Of a stretch of DNA of 64,000 nt, positions 52,905 through 64,000 are shown in pieces; positions within the stretch are counted from its first letter, which is position 1, and every line of letters begins with the position of its first letter. The stretch spans positions 887,501 through 951,500 of the forward strand of contig BLAL01000257.1 in NCBI GenBank assembly GCA_015698045.1. Reading direction: 5' to 3'. Made by a program: the position numbers and the translations under genes. Under the pieces are notes generated by a model. It did no database searches, was not told where the DNA came from, and was given only the letters and a program-made list of their open reading frames with translations. Origin of the DNA: Rhizophagus clarus (lineage: Eukaryota > Glomeromycota > Glomeromycetes > Glomerales > Glomeraceae).

Positions 52905-53693
52905 TTATTTTATAGGGTTTTAATATTAATTTTTTATTTAATATGTATTTTTTAATTTTATAATTACTATGTATTGTTATTTTCTTCATAATTTTTAATA
53001 AAAAAAAAACTTTTTAGCTTCATTACCTCATGTAAAAGTTAATTGAAATACATCTTTTTTATTTGCAATACATTGCAAAAGTTTGGGTCAGAAGCCTGGC
53101 AGAATTTATTTATTTATTTATTTATTTATAGTAAAAAAAAATGATTTTCTTTTTTAAAGAAAAGTTTTAATTACTACATGATTAGGTAAGAACACAGAGC
53201 AGGATTTAAGAAACGTTAGTGAAATTTTACTAACATTTCTTTTGATATCTTGTAGGTACCTACTGGACGACTCAGATATTGGACTTAAAAACTCAAAATC
53301 AATGGAAGGTGGAAACCTCGGGGCTTTTCATATTCTTATTTTTATTATCCTGACTTAGTATGAATGCTGAATGTAGATGAAGGGTTAGCGGACACGAAAG
53401 AAATATTCTAATACTAACAGATCACAGCTATGCGTAAAATGGTAGATGTGGAGAGTCACAGACTCACGGGTGATAAAAATATCACGTGAAATTTCATGAT
53501 ATCTGAAATCGTGAAAGGTTACTCAGTGATTACATTTAACCGATCTTTACTTTTATTCGAATTTCCGAATATCGAATCCTTCCTTTAATAAGGATATTAT
53601 ATATGCTTTAAATTTGGAAATTTGTACTATTTAAAATGTCATTTGAAAAGGAATTTTCAATATTTTTTTTTTCTCCTTAATTTTTTTTGAAAA
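52905..53693. other. Intergenic DNA including the Sel1 pseudogene's upstream copy
   Basis: Contains an (ATTT)n microsatellite at about 53103-53130. From 53450 it holds the duplicated Sel1 upstream region (ATATCACGTGAAATTTC, CCGATCTTTACTTTTATTCG). No other gene. Confidence 0.6.
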
Positions 53694-55433
53694 ATGTTAA
53701 ATATATTTCAGAGAAAGTCAGAAAACAAAAATGTTGAAACAAAAAATCCTTCACCAAGTTCTGATAATGAATCCGTTGAAACTTTAAGTTTAGAAAATGA
53801 ATCTTTAAGTTTAGATAATGAATCGTTCATATCATTTTAAAACAAAAACTAATTCAACTGTAGATTTAACAATAAAATCTATTACAAAATCCTTTTCTAC
53901 TTTAATATTACGATAAAAAAGAAAAAGGAACAACTTGTTAAATCGATTAAAGATAAATAAAAAGGGATTTCATCTTCAAAATTTAAAAATGATTTTGAAA
54001 ATTTTATTGATAAAGAGAAAAATAAAAAATTAGAAGATAAATTTTTAGGTTATTATGAATGTATAATTCCTGATAATCCGGAATTTTCCATTCCAAAAAT
54101 TTATTTATCTACAGCTAGAATTGATTTATTTACATGAAGAAAATCTGAAAAATCTGAAAAAGCAAAACGGTTGGTTTTAACAAAAATTAAAGAATCACCA
54201 TTTAATAATAATAATAATTCATTATTTATTATTACTGGTAAAGGTAAGCTAAACTTGAATGGTACAGGATGGAGTGGAAAAAAATTTAATGAATTTCCTG
54301 AATTGATGCAGGATGATTCTATTAAGCATTTAGTTAGTGGTATACCTGTAAGTGGGCTTGGAACTTATAAAGTATTGATCAAAAAAATTGGGGATACTGA
54401 TGTGTATAAGGACATTAAATTAAAAGATAATTTAGAAGAGAATGCAAAAAGTGAGGATATTATTCATAAAATGTCATTAGTTGGTTATTATATGTTAGGG
54501 ATTAAATCTAATTCCACATATTTGGCCTCAGAAGCTGAAAAATGGTATGAAGAAGCAATAAAATGGTGTCAAGAAGCTGATAAGTTAGGATCTATAGAAG
54601 CAAAGTTATGTCTAGAATATATGTATTCTATTGGTTTCAATACATCATCTTATGATCCACAAAAAGCTAAAGAATTGTTTAAAGAAGTGATCAAAGCAGT
54701 TGATAAAACGGAAGTAGCAACTGCAAATAGAGAAGTACTAACAGAGGAACTAGTTTGAACTAAGAAAAATAGCGATGAGAAATATGGCAATAATATATCA
54801 TAATAGTTACGTTATAAAATCTTTTGAATGGAAAAATTTTGTTAAAATAACTAAATTAAATGATTTAACTTTCAAAAAGTTAACTAAACAAAAATTAGAA
54901 ATAGCAATGAAATGGTACGAAAAGTCTTGTGAATTGGGAGATAGTCAATCCGCATATTATCTTGGATTACTTTATGAAAGTGATCATGAAATTAAGAATG
55001 AAGATGAAACAGTAAAGTGGTTTAAGATGGCTGTGAAATTGGATAAAAATCATTTATACGCAAAAGCTAAACTTGGAAGAAATTTAATAAATAAAGATAA
55101 TGTAAGTGAAGATGAAAAAAAGGAGGGGATAGAAATGTTAAAATATGCAGCGGAAAATGGATTGGTTAGGGACAAGCATTTCTTGGTGATGCTTATGAAA
55201 GAGGACAAATAGGAAAAGAAATAAATACTAAAGAAGCTATTAAATTCTATTTTAAGGCAGCTGAACAAAATAGTGGATATTATAGTCATGTTGCACAATT
55301 TCGTCTTAAAAATTTCCGTGCTTTAGAAATTATTCCGGCAGGTGAAAAAATCGAAAATGTTTTAAAATTATATGTAGAAGAATTAAAGTATTATTACGAC
55401 AATGATGAAAAAATGCTTGAAAATATTCATTAA
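53694..55433 (+). pseudogene. Broken Sel1-repeat gene (paralogue of 37261-39171)
   Basis: Same start ('MLNIFQRKSENKNVETKNPS') and same end ('ENIH', TAA 55431) as the intact gene. Lesions include an extra T giving TAA at about 53837, a lost T at about 53957, an insertion near 54127, TGA at about 54756 and a lost base at about 55170. Two long open pieces remain: 54171-54758 (about 195 codons) and 54775-55212 (145 codons, almost identical to the intact copy). The middle part is more diverged than the ends, and the Thr/Glu/Lys-rich insert is mostly deleted. Flanks are duplicated too, so this is a segmental copy. Confidence 0.9.
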
Positions 55434-58070
55434 AAAAGGTAAATTTATTTTTGTTAGTACTATAGTAGTTTCATACAAATTTATTGTTTCACTATATGCT
55501 ATTAGTATTATTTTTACTAATATTATTTATAAATAAAAACGAACTTTAAGAGTTAATTGTCATACTCGATATGATTGATCACGTGTCATTTGAGTTATTT
55601 CAATAGTCATTTAAAAATTACCATAATTCTGGCCAACGTCATAAATTTAACCTGAATTATAAAGTATTAAATTTAAATGACTACCAAAATGACTAGGTCA
55701 TTAGAGTCATTTCAAAATGGCCAAATGTCCTAGTTATTTACCATCACTAGATGTTATACGATCCCATCGTAATCAATTTCTTAGCTAATAATTCTATTTC
55801 TATTTCGTCATCTATCCACATCAGTGCGGTATTTTGATTAGAAATATGAAGTTTGTCATACATAAAGAAGGAATCATGTCGATATAAAGATTATAATATT
55901 TGCTTTCGTTTAATTGTAGGTACAGTATATGAGAAGATAAGTTATATAAAAAACAAGATATCAATTCCAATTGATTGATCCTATTATATATAATTCAACT
56001 TTATTTTCATGTCATTGTTTTCTTCTTCAATAGCAGCATGATCATTTTAATCTAATATAAAGTTTTTATTGGATATCCTGTGTACTTATTTCAATAAACT
56101 ATTCAGTATTCCGTCAGTAACCTGATCCATCGGCTATCTTATCATTGTGATACAGGATCACCATTATGTACGCGTACTGGCCGGAGTTTATGCACTTGCA
56201 CGTGATAGCGTTAACGTTAATTCTGGACGCACGTTGCGTACGTTAAGGAATTCCCATCATTATCACGTATTAGCTTACTACGTGAAATATTTTCACCCAT
56301 AACAATTTCATCACATCAACTTATAGTCTTGTTAACATAGTCTGGCAATTCAAGAATAATTTGACTATATTACATTTTTACAAAAATCGTTCCAAAAAAC
56401 TCTGGCTGAAAGATCAATTATTTCTCTGGAATAAAAAGTGATTCGAAAGATAAATATTGGAACAAGTGGTGATGTGTTTCCGTTTTTTTGTTCAAGCATT
56501 CAGTTTTATACTAGAACAAGATAATAAATAAAGATATGAACAGAGATGGCCATCAATTGAGCACAGTATCATATCGTTTGCAAAGTATTGATGTATTGAT
56601 TTATTCGTTAATCATTTTATTCATTCCTAATATTGATCCACATAAAAGATTGAGAATCAGCTTGATCCGTGGTTTGAACCACGAATTGAACTATGGTTTG
56701 AATCAGCCAAATCGAACAGCGGTTTGAAATGTTCAAACCGTACGGTTTGTATCGGTTCGCTTTCAAACCGCGGCTAAACCGGTTTCACCCTTAACACTAG
56801 TCCTATAGATTTAGGATTCCTCATTTTATTTTATTCCTTTCTTTCCCTTTTAATTATTCCTTAGGTTAATTTTGTTATCCTAGCATATTTTACATTTAGG
56901 GTAACTCTTTAGACTCGTGTAGGATAGTTTTTAACTTTAAAACGTAAAGTTCATGAAAGTATAATCTTTGTGAACTCACTTTCAAATATCATTTCGGGGA
57001 AAAACATTATTTTCATCTCATCCTTCATGTTGCCAGTTTCTTATTAACTGCGACTTAATAAGGATGGAATCGTATCTTTACAAGTAACTGAATTGGTACT
57101 TGATAAAGAAATCACAATTTATAGGAAAAAGTAAAAGCTAATGGACGAGGATATTTATATTGAAGTTGATATGCTTGAATTTGAATGTTCTCCTCGATAA
57201 TCTAATAGAAACCACATTTAATTTATTGTTAAGAAGACCATTTCAAATTATGAAAATAGGATTATACAATTTATTTATTCCATCTGATTGACATTATCTT
57301 TTCTCTCAAGAATGCCAGCAGCCACCTTTTGAAGAATATACAATGGCAAAGAGCAATTGGTGTAAGTACCTTTAAACTTTATTTTTGTGAGATTTATTGA
57401 ATAAAAAATCATTTATAATCAATATTTTTAGATGAAAAGGACATTTGAATTCGAACATGCCCTGATAAATATAACAAACCATAGTGGACGAGAGTTGATC
57501 TGGCAAAACATTAACTTAAATATATCATTAGCCTCCTCTCCACGAACTGTACGGTACCCTGTTCATTGATACTTGGTTATTCAGCTTGACAAACTTTCCC
57601 TTTAAAAAATCCAATATGATAGTCTTTCAGTTATTTGTTGTTTATTTACTTTATAATTAATTATATAATACCTTTATTGTAAATAATTGACCTCAAAATA
57701 AATTTGCTGTATTTACAAATTATATATGTGTGAATATCAATAACTAGGGGGATTTAAATATTAATACATGTAGATATAAAACACGTATTGTAGAACTCAG
57801 CTTAGCACCAAGTGTACAGAATGCTATTTTAATAGTTGTTTCTTCAAGAAATAATTAATCATTTTTCGTTCAAAATTTACAAGTGAACCCGAAGAATTTA
57901 TTAACATCAGAGGAAAAAACTTCCGGCAGAACTAATTCCTCATTATTTGATGATCTACGAACACATCGCATATCCAAAATTGTCAATGATTGGGCGGGAT
58001 CAGCTACATGTACTATGTCACGCACAGGTACTTCGCAGATAAAAGAAATGGTAATGAAGGAGAACAATAG
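55434..58070. other. Intergenic DNA, first part duplicated from 39172-40640
   Basis: 55434-56570 aligns with the region after the intact Sel1 gene. 56660-56790 repeats GGTTTGAA/TTCAAACC motifs (a GC-richer foldback, perhaps a hAT MITE end at CCCTTAACACTAG). Around 57312-57480 and 57890-58070 there are short open stretches with splice-like borders ('QECQQPPFEEYTMAKSNW', 'LRTHRISKIVNDWAGSATC') that may be exon relics. I cannot assemble a gene. Confidence 0.45.
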
Positions 58071-58205
58071 TAATTAAAAAAAAAATAGTAATGAAGGAAT
58101 AAAAAAAATAGCAATAAAGGAATAAAAGAATAAAAATAGTAATAATAGTAATAAAGGAAGAAAAAAAAATAGTAATAAAGGGATAAAAGAAATAGTAAAA
58201 GAATG
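58071..58205 (+). repeat. Degenerate tandem AAATAGTAATAAAGGAATAAA repeat
   Basis: A unit of about 20 bp (AATAGTAATAAAGGAATAAA and variants) recurs six or seven times. It gives spurious Phe/Tyr/Leu-rich frames on the minus strand. Confidence 0.75.
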
Positions 58206-59167
58206 ACAGAATCCACAATATCAAGTGACAAACCCAAAAAAAAAAGCCTAAAAAATGAAAAAATTAATAAAAAAAAAGGAAAAATTAAAAAAAAGAAAAA
58301 AATATTAGTAATAAAATATTAAATATATTTAAAACAAAATAAAAGACTGTACGTATTAATTCAAATATTTTGGATTGATTTTTAATCGACTCAAAAATTA
58401 TTAATACAATTATATTTTATTAGAATTCGACCAATCATTATAATAAGACCGGCATTTATTTTTAAAACTTCCCTTCCCAATTTTTAAACATTAACGTATA
58501 AGATTAGTTTTTAAACGAGTTCCTTTTCCTCTACCCCAATTTGGACTGATCTAAATTTTACTCACCTTTCTGCTTTTAAACAACAACTATTCTAATGTTT
58601 AGTTGTTTCAAAAACTCCGATGTTATTGACCTTGTTATTGTATAATTTTAGTAGTGATGGCCATATATCTAACCATACAAAATGTCGATCAAATAAATAC
58701 AAGTAACCACTCAAGGATAATATTTTTTATTTTAAATCTTGATTAAGATAAACTCATTTCAAAAGTCTCCCTTTGAATGTGGCATAGCATTATAAATCGT
58801 AACCTCGAATTCAACCTTCACTATAAATAGTTTGCAAATTAAACTACGCCTGCTATACAATATAATAATTGATAATTGCAAAAATTTCTGCGCTGCCAAT
58901 CCATTATAATCGGGTAATCCGAGACGGATTAAAAAATAATTTATCCGATTATCAGCATTGGATTAAAATCCGTTTATCCCGAAATTTTGTGCTACATTTA
59001 CAAATTTAAAAGATAAACAAAACATTACATTTGTATCACATTGACAAAGATAAAGGTTTTTTGCTCAAAGATTAAATTTTTTTTCATCCCTGATTCACAA
59101 CGGTTTTTCATTTCCGAGTTTATAATATAAAAGAATACCTGAAAATCTTTAATCTTTTAATTAAATT
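58206..59167. other. AT-rich region upstream of the membrane-protein gene
   Basis: A foldback-like stretch at 58886-58980 has inverted GGATTA/TAATCC motifs (ATCCATTATAATCGGGTAAT and later ATCCGATTATCAGCATTGGA), probably a degenerate MITE ending near CATCCCTG at 59090. A TATAATATAAAAG box lies about 45 bp before the ATG at 59168. Confidence 0.45.
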
Positions 59168-60688
59168 ATGTGGGAACTTGAAACTATAAATCCAATAAAA
59201 CATATTTTGAGGATTGATGACAATCCATCTTCTATGAATAAATGGCTAACGTTAATTACGATATTTTCTTCAGTATTAGAAGCAGTATTACTTCCAGTAT
59301 TAATTTCTACAATATGGGTAATTATTTATAAAATAAGACGTAAAATGAATGGAAGTGAATATAGATTGTGCATGCAGGTCACACATAGTTCTACGTTTAA
59401 GTTTCTAACGGAATCAGTTTCTAGATATAAAAAATTATCAAAGAGAATGTTTATAATTGTTATATTACTATTAATAATGAATATATTGGGGAAAAATATA
59501 CCAAATATTTTGCTTGCACAAATTATTGGGATACATAATTTTACAATAATTATACATAATACTATGGATTTGTTTAAAAACGATTCAAATTGCATGTACG
59601 CAGCATGTACTTCTGATCTAGAAGATAATTTTGCATTAGTTTTAAATTCTACTTCATTAGAAAATTCTATGCGTATGAATAACGTGAAAAACGCTTATTG
59701 GAATTTAAGTAACAATAATACTTTAGATGCAATAAGAATCGACGTCAACACAACATCATGTGAATTTAACATAGGATTTGATGGTGATACATTATCAAGT
59801 AGTAATCTAGGGAATGCAACAGATACACCGCCTGAACCAGGTAGATTTACAGGTTCTTATGGTGGGTTTTCCACTTTAGCAACAAGAGATGTTAGCATAC
59901 ATGCTGCTGAAGTACAAGTTACTTTAGATACCGTTATAAGGGACAGATGTGATATACCTTTAAATATGTTTTATATTTCTCCCAATTTTAATCCCGATGT
60001 TATAAGAATGGCTAAATGGTTAAAAGATAGTGGCCAATATCCTGAAGATCGACCATTTAATCGTTTATGTCAAATAACTATGAGTTGTGACGCAAATCTT
60101 GAATGGAAAAAGTTTCAAATAGTTGGAAATACACCGGATAATATAAAATTGTCAGAAATAAACTTTAATAACAGTTTATTTCAACTCAATGGACTATTTT
60201 CTACAAATGTACAGGACTATAATGTAAATGGAGAAGCTTTTGGTGAAAGACTTCTTGATAGCTCCATAATTAAATTTCAAACGATAATAACAGATTGGAG
60301 AGAAATTATTAAGTTCCAAGGAAGTAAATACAATTACAATTTTTTGGATGATTATAGTAAAACATTATCACAATCATTGGTATCATCGACACAATCTATG
60401 ACGAATAATATTAATGTTAATGTTGAACAATTAGAGAATATACAAGCTCCGGGAATGTGGATAGAATTAACTGTTTTATCATTTATAATATTTTTTATTT
60501 GTAGTCTTTTATCGTTTACCTTGACAACTAACAATGCAAATATGTTGTTACCACTTAGCTCATTGGATTTTGGAATCATTTCTAATGCTATTTTCGAGGA
60601 AGACAGTGAAAAGACTTCCTGGCCATTTGAACTGATTCATTCTGAAAAAGATGAATCTGTAAAATTATTTACAGCAAATCAAATTTAA
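59168..60688 (+). CDS. Unrecognised membrane protein with large N-glycosylated domain (506 aa)
   Basis: Single uninterrupted exon with TAA stop. Predicted membrane helices: about 26-54 ('LTLITIFSSVLEAVLLPVLI'), about 95-130 ('MFIIVILLLIMNILG', with a second weaker hydrophobic stretch), and about 433-455 ('WIELTVLSFIIFFICSLLSF'). Between helices 2 and 3 lie about 300 residues rich in Asn-x-Ser/Thr sites and Cys, with 'PPEPGRFTGSYGGFS'; this fits an extracytoplasmic domain. A short tail contains 'LPLSSLDFGIIS'. I recognise no family; a cell-surface or vacuolar protein is inference. It lies alone, with a TATA-like box 45 bp upstream. The long intact frame in AT-rich DNA argues for a real gene. 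Confidence 0.8.
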   Translation: MWELETINPIKHILRIDDNPSSMNKWLTLITIFSSVLEAVLLPVLISTIWVIIYKIRRKMNGSEYRLCMQVTHSSTFKFLTESVSRYKKLSKRMFIIVILLLIMNILGKNIPNILLAQIIGIHNFTIIIHNTMDLFKNDSNCMYAACTSDLEDNFALVLNSTSLENSMRMNNVKNAYWNLSNNNTLDAIRIDVNTTSCEFNIGFDGDTLSSSNLGNATDTPPEPGRFTGSYGGFSTLATRDVSIHAAEVQVTLDTVIRDRCDIPLNMFYISPNFNPDVIRMAKWLKDSGQYPEDRPFNRLCQITMSCDANLEWKKFQIVGNTPDNIKLSEINFNNSLFQLNGLFSTNVQDYNVNGEAFGERLLDSSIIKFQTIITDWREIIKFQGSKYNYNFLDDYSKTLSQSLVSSTQSMTNNINVNVEQLENIQAPGMWIELTVLSFIIFFICSLLSFTLTTNNANMLLPLSSLDFGIISNAIFEEDSEKTSWPFELIHSEKDESVKLFTANQI

Positions 60689-62170
60689 TTAAATTTTCTG
60701 AATTCGTGTACGTCATGTAATTTAATAAGAAATTTTTTTTTTTTTTTTGCTATATAAAACTGATGATAAATGAATGAGTTTGGAATGAACCTATTACAAG
60801 TCCTCTCTGTTAATGCGATTGTAATAGTACCGAAAAAAAATATTTAATAGTTGTAGTAAAAATTAAATTTAATAAATAGTACTTACCGAATAAGGATAAC
60901 TTTGGTAAACCTTTTTGTAATTTTTCGTCATATATTAGTATATTAATTCCCATTTATATTAGTCATAAAATTAGAAATATATACAATAATATAATATTTC
61001 CAATAAAGGCTAATTTCATGAGATAAACAAATATCAAAGTTAAAAAAAATGGTAAATACATAAAAATCACATTAGATTATTGTTAATAAGCGATCGATCA
61101 CATACATATTCATTTATTAATTCATAGGTTCCTGTTGTAAAACATTGTTGTGAAAGGGAATATAACGGATGAAGACGACTGTGAATATCGCTTTAAAATT
61201 TGATATTTTAAAAAAAAATGTCTGATTCAAAAAATCAGTGAATTTAAAAAATTAAACAAGATTACAAGAATTTAGTTCAAAAGTTGATAACCCGTTATAA
61301 AGGAATATAATTATAGAAAAATAACTAAATTTAATTCTTTTTTATTAAAATTATGTTATTAACAGATGAATATGGCTTGATAAATTGTGGTATTTAAGAT
61401 CGTGTTTTTCTTTAAAAAAAAAAAAAAAAAAAATAAAATAAAAAAAAAATAATAATTATGAATTTTTTTTGTATCAGAAAAAAGTTTTCGATATTGGCCA
61501 GAATTAAGCCTCGAATTGGTGATTTTGGCTGGAATTAAGGAAATCATGTGTTCATTTTTCACATGATTGTATTTTCTTTCAACACTGATCTATTACATAC
61601 GTTTCTAATTGCGAAATTCTTTTTTTAATTACTTCAAAAGTTACTTCGAAAATTTTACGGGTCCCATTTTTAATCATGTGTATTAAAAAGATACCGCGAT
61701 CAATGCCAGCGAATTCTCAAATACTTCATCGCTCTTCCAAATAGAAGATCTATAGAAATCATGACAAATTAATATTTATTTCTTTTATAAAAATAAATCA
61801 TTATATTGTAGGTATTCTACAAAGTAAATGATCATAAGCACAATTTTTTTTTGGGAATCTAATGTAACTATTTTTATTAAATCAATTCAATTAATTCGGT
61901 ATATGCACTTATGACTTTCCTTAAGTAAGATAAGAATTTTATTGTTTGAAATAAAGAAATAAAATAAAATAAAACACATTACAATAAATTTTAATAATTC
62001 TAATCCTAATCTTAACACGCAATTTAAAAATTTAATATATATTATATTTTTTGTAATATATCGATAGTATATCGATATCAAGATACTGTACGTACTATAC
62101 ATATAAATTGAATGAATTAATGAATTTTACAAAGAGTTTTACGCTCAAGACCCTGTCAAAATCGACTTTA
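60689..62170. other. AT-rich intergenic DNA
   Basis: No gene. It contains a long A-run at about 61411-61450 and a GGCCAGAATTA..GGCTGGAATTA-type pair at 61498-61539. Confidence 0.55.
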
Positions 62171-62886
62171 CAGTTGCCACTGGATATAACGAACCCTCGG
62201 TATATAGTTTTATAAACAGCTTTACGCAATACTTTATTAATATATAAATCAAAAATATCATTCATAAAATAATAAAATAAAACAAACGAGTCTCACAAAT
62301 AATATAAACTAATCCAGCATAAGCTACAAAAGTAACAAAAAACTTGCATATCCTAGTTCTGTAAGATAAAACAAGACCCAAGACCAACCCTCAGAAAGGA
62401 CCCGGAAGGATGCATCACGCTGTTCCAACCGTTCGGTATATAGTGAATTCGTTATATAAATACCGAACCGTCTTGGATAATTCTGGCCGAATTTATAGTG
62501 CCTGCCAGGATTATAACCTCAAATGACACAAAGGCGATATTACTGATAATTTCATGATGAAAGATCAACCCTGGAAGTCAGAGAAATGAACATTGACCAT
62601 TATTAACCATCAAATCAGAGCACTGAAATCAGGGAAGTTTTTATGAACTAATCATAACAGATAAGTAACAACTATTTTGTTTATTAATTACTGATAATTC
62701 TGGTCAGCCCTATAAATTTGGCCAGAATTAGTATATAATCACGTGACTATTCGGTATAACGATATAGGATTTTATTGTAAAAATTCGTTACATCCAGTGC
62801 AATTAACTATAAAAATTCGATTCTCGGAACTTTGGTTCAGTATAACAAGTTTTCGGTATATATAGGTTCGGTATAGCCAGTGACTG
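62171..62886. mobile_element. 716-bp pogo/Tigger-type non-autonomous element
   Basis: The left end CAGTTGCCACTGGATATAAC and the inverse of the right end (CAGTCACTGGCTATACCGAA) match imperfectly over about 27 bp. TA flanks both sides (62169-62170, 62887-62888). CGGTATATA/CGTTATA motifs repeat inside (near 62210, 62430, 62750, 62850). No transposase. Confidence 0.75.
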
Positions 62887-63386
62887 TACAACAATATATA
62901 CTAGATACAGTATATCATATATGCCCCTATACGTTAGATACATAAGATCTCACTATATATCTTCTACAGTAATATAGGAAATTATGATTGTGAATAATAA
63001 AATTTCTTTCTATTCTTACGCGGAATAGCAAAATATGTTAATATGTCTAATTACCAAAATTAAATTTCCCGAAATTCCTTACTGATCATGTTTTTTGATT
63101 TTGTTAAGGAATAAGTTCTTATTTTTATCATCTTCATTGTATTCATCTTAAGAAAATTTTACGTTCATATACTGTGATTTATTCTGAAATAAGGTGTCAG
63201 TGAAACTTTGAAGCAAAAATTATCGGTTTAATACATACTAATGTGGAGATATGATATGAGAATTATGTATGAAGTCATTGAAGTGTAAATTGGTGCATTC
63301 AACGTAAAATGCGGTTTCACCAGATTTTAAAAAATGAAGCACGTCTTCTTTTTTTGCCTTTTTTTTCTACAACAGACTTTAAAATA

Positions 63387-63582
63387 CAGTCATACCTCCA
63401 TATAGTCACCCCCTATATAAGCACATCATATATATAAGCACATATTTGAGCTTTTTGAATGGTAAAAATTATTAGAAGAATCCTTCTCTATAGTCACAAT
63501 CATAATAGCACCTCTTTATAAGCACATTATGCTTTAAAAGTCACTATGTGCCCGACTGCGTGACTATAGGGAGGTACCACTG
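63387..63582. mobile_element. 196-bp pogo/Tigger-type MITE
   Basis: The left end CAGTCATACCTCCATATAGT and the inverse of the right end (CAGTGGTACCTCCCTATAGT) agree at 20 of the first 23 positions. TA flanks both sides (63385-63386, 63583-63584). CAGT..ACCTC ends are typical of pogo/Tigger derivatives. Inside are repeated TATAAGCACA motifs. No coding capacity. Confidence 0.85.
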
Positions 63583-63584
63583 TA

Positions 63585-64000
63585 TATATATATATATTTA
63601 CTCTTATTAACTCTTTTAACCTTCCGTACAGTTTACAATTTTTTTTTCCTTACTTTGTATTCCTTTCTTAATACTAACATACTTATGTACACAATAAAAA
63701 AATACCTAGAATAAGAGGTTCAGTATTTTCGAATACGTGAAAGAATACAAAGAATGTCTATTAATGATATTATTCCTTTAAACCTTTGTTTAAAATAAGT
63801 TTCATATTTTTTTCTTTATTGGTGTTACAGTTACATTTTCAGGGGTTTATAAGTATATATATTTCAAATTCCCTCAATTTGGAGAAATTATGGCGTTGTA
63901 TTCACAAGGGTTTACAGTTATATACTTCAAACAAGTTTGAGAAACTCCCATGGCGTTTAACGTATCAGTAAAAATACATTTTCATCGAACTTAGCCTTGT
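63585..64000. other. Window edge, no gene seen
   Basis: AT-rich. A 61-codon plus-strand ORF at 63786-63971 has no support. A short direct similarity (TTTACAGTTATATACTTCAA and GTTTATAAGTATATATATTTC) is visible but unexplained. Confidence 0.4.

Noticed and set aside
57883..58077. 64-codon ORF 'NPKNLLTSEEKTSGRTNSS'
   Set aside because: Would need a GTG start and is bordered by splice-like sites; at most an exon relic, not assignable.

Overview
The window is strongly AT-rich eukaryotic DNA. It has short spliceosomal introns (GTAAGT/GTAATT donors, TAG/CAG/AAG acceptors), divergent families of HSPA12-like Hsp70 proteins and Sel1-repeat proteins, relics of SAM/Crinkler-like genes, and many transposons. 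This combination suggests an arbuscular mycorrhizal fungus of the Rhizophagus type. That assignment is inference from gene content, not from a marker gene.

Host genes. A head-to-head gene pair recurs. A minus-strand gene encodes a coiled-coil protein with a conserved C-terminal domain I do not recognise (called 'family X' here). Facing it is a plus-strand, nine-exon HSPA12-like Hsp70 gene. Intact pairs are A (X-A 2896-4002 / Hsp70-A 4865-7162), B (X-B 31738-32973 / Hsp70-B 33586-36060) and C (X-C 44359-45618 / Hsp70-C 46129-48607). A fourth X gene, X-D (7758-9950), faces a decayed Hsp70 (11311-11536 plus 26902-27165) that a 15-kb nest of transposons has split. A second decayed Hsp70 lies at 41747-42180. 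A Sel1-repeat gene (37261-39171, intact) follows pair B; a broken paralogue (53694-55433) follows pair C, and a 5' relic lies at 41345-41745. All three Hsp70 models share intron positions and phases and give complete frames of 549, 625 and 616 residues.

Transposon nest, 11537-26901. In order of insertion: a 264-bp hAT-type MITE (8-bp target duplication CCGATTTG) entered the Hsp70 relic. A Tc1/mariner-like element with very long arms built of about 335-bp quasi-palindromic units (11793-26891, about 4.2 kb net) entered the MITE at TA. An intact Tc1/mariner element (12458-13790) then entered its left arm at TA, and a 9.5-kb Ty3/gypsy LTR retrotransposon (16685-26222) entered its right arm. Empty sites in paralogous sequence inside the window support these calls. 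The retrotransposon carries a Nudix hydrolase domain fused ahead of its protease. Between pol and the 3' LTR it has a predicted three-exon antisense gene and a separate sense ORF.

Remaining parts. 49-52.5 kb holds decayed SAM/Crinkler-like and unidentified genes. 59168-60688 is an intact single-exon membrane protein. Several MITEs (hAT-type at 52545, pogo-type at 62171 and 63387, one with telomere-like repeats at 28480), a tRNA-like SINE candidate (2053-2189) and an 18-bp-stem hairpin (52849) lie between genes. I see no rRNA genes, functional tRNAs or CRISPR arrays.

Best candidates for an undescribed system: (1) the repeated divergent X/Hsp70 module, in which both partners carry charged tracts only in pairs B and C; (2) the Nudix-bearing Ty3 element with its spliced antisense gene.
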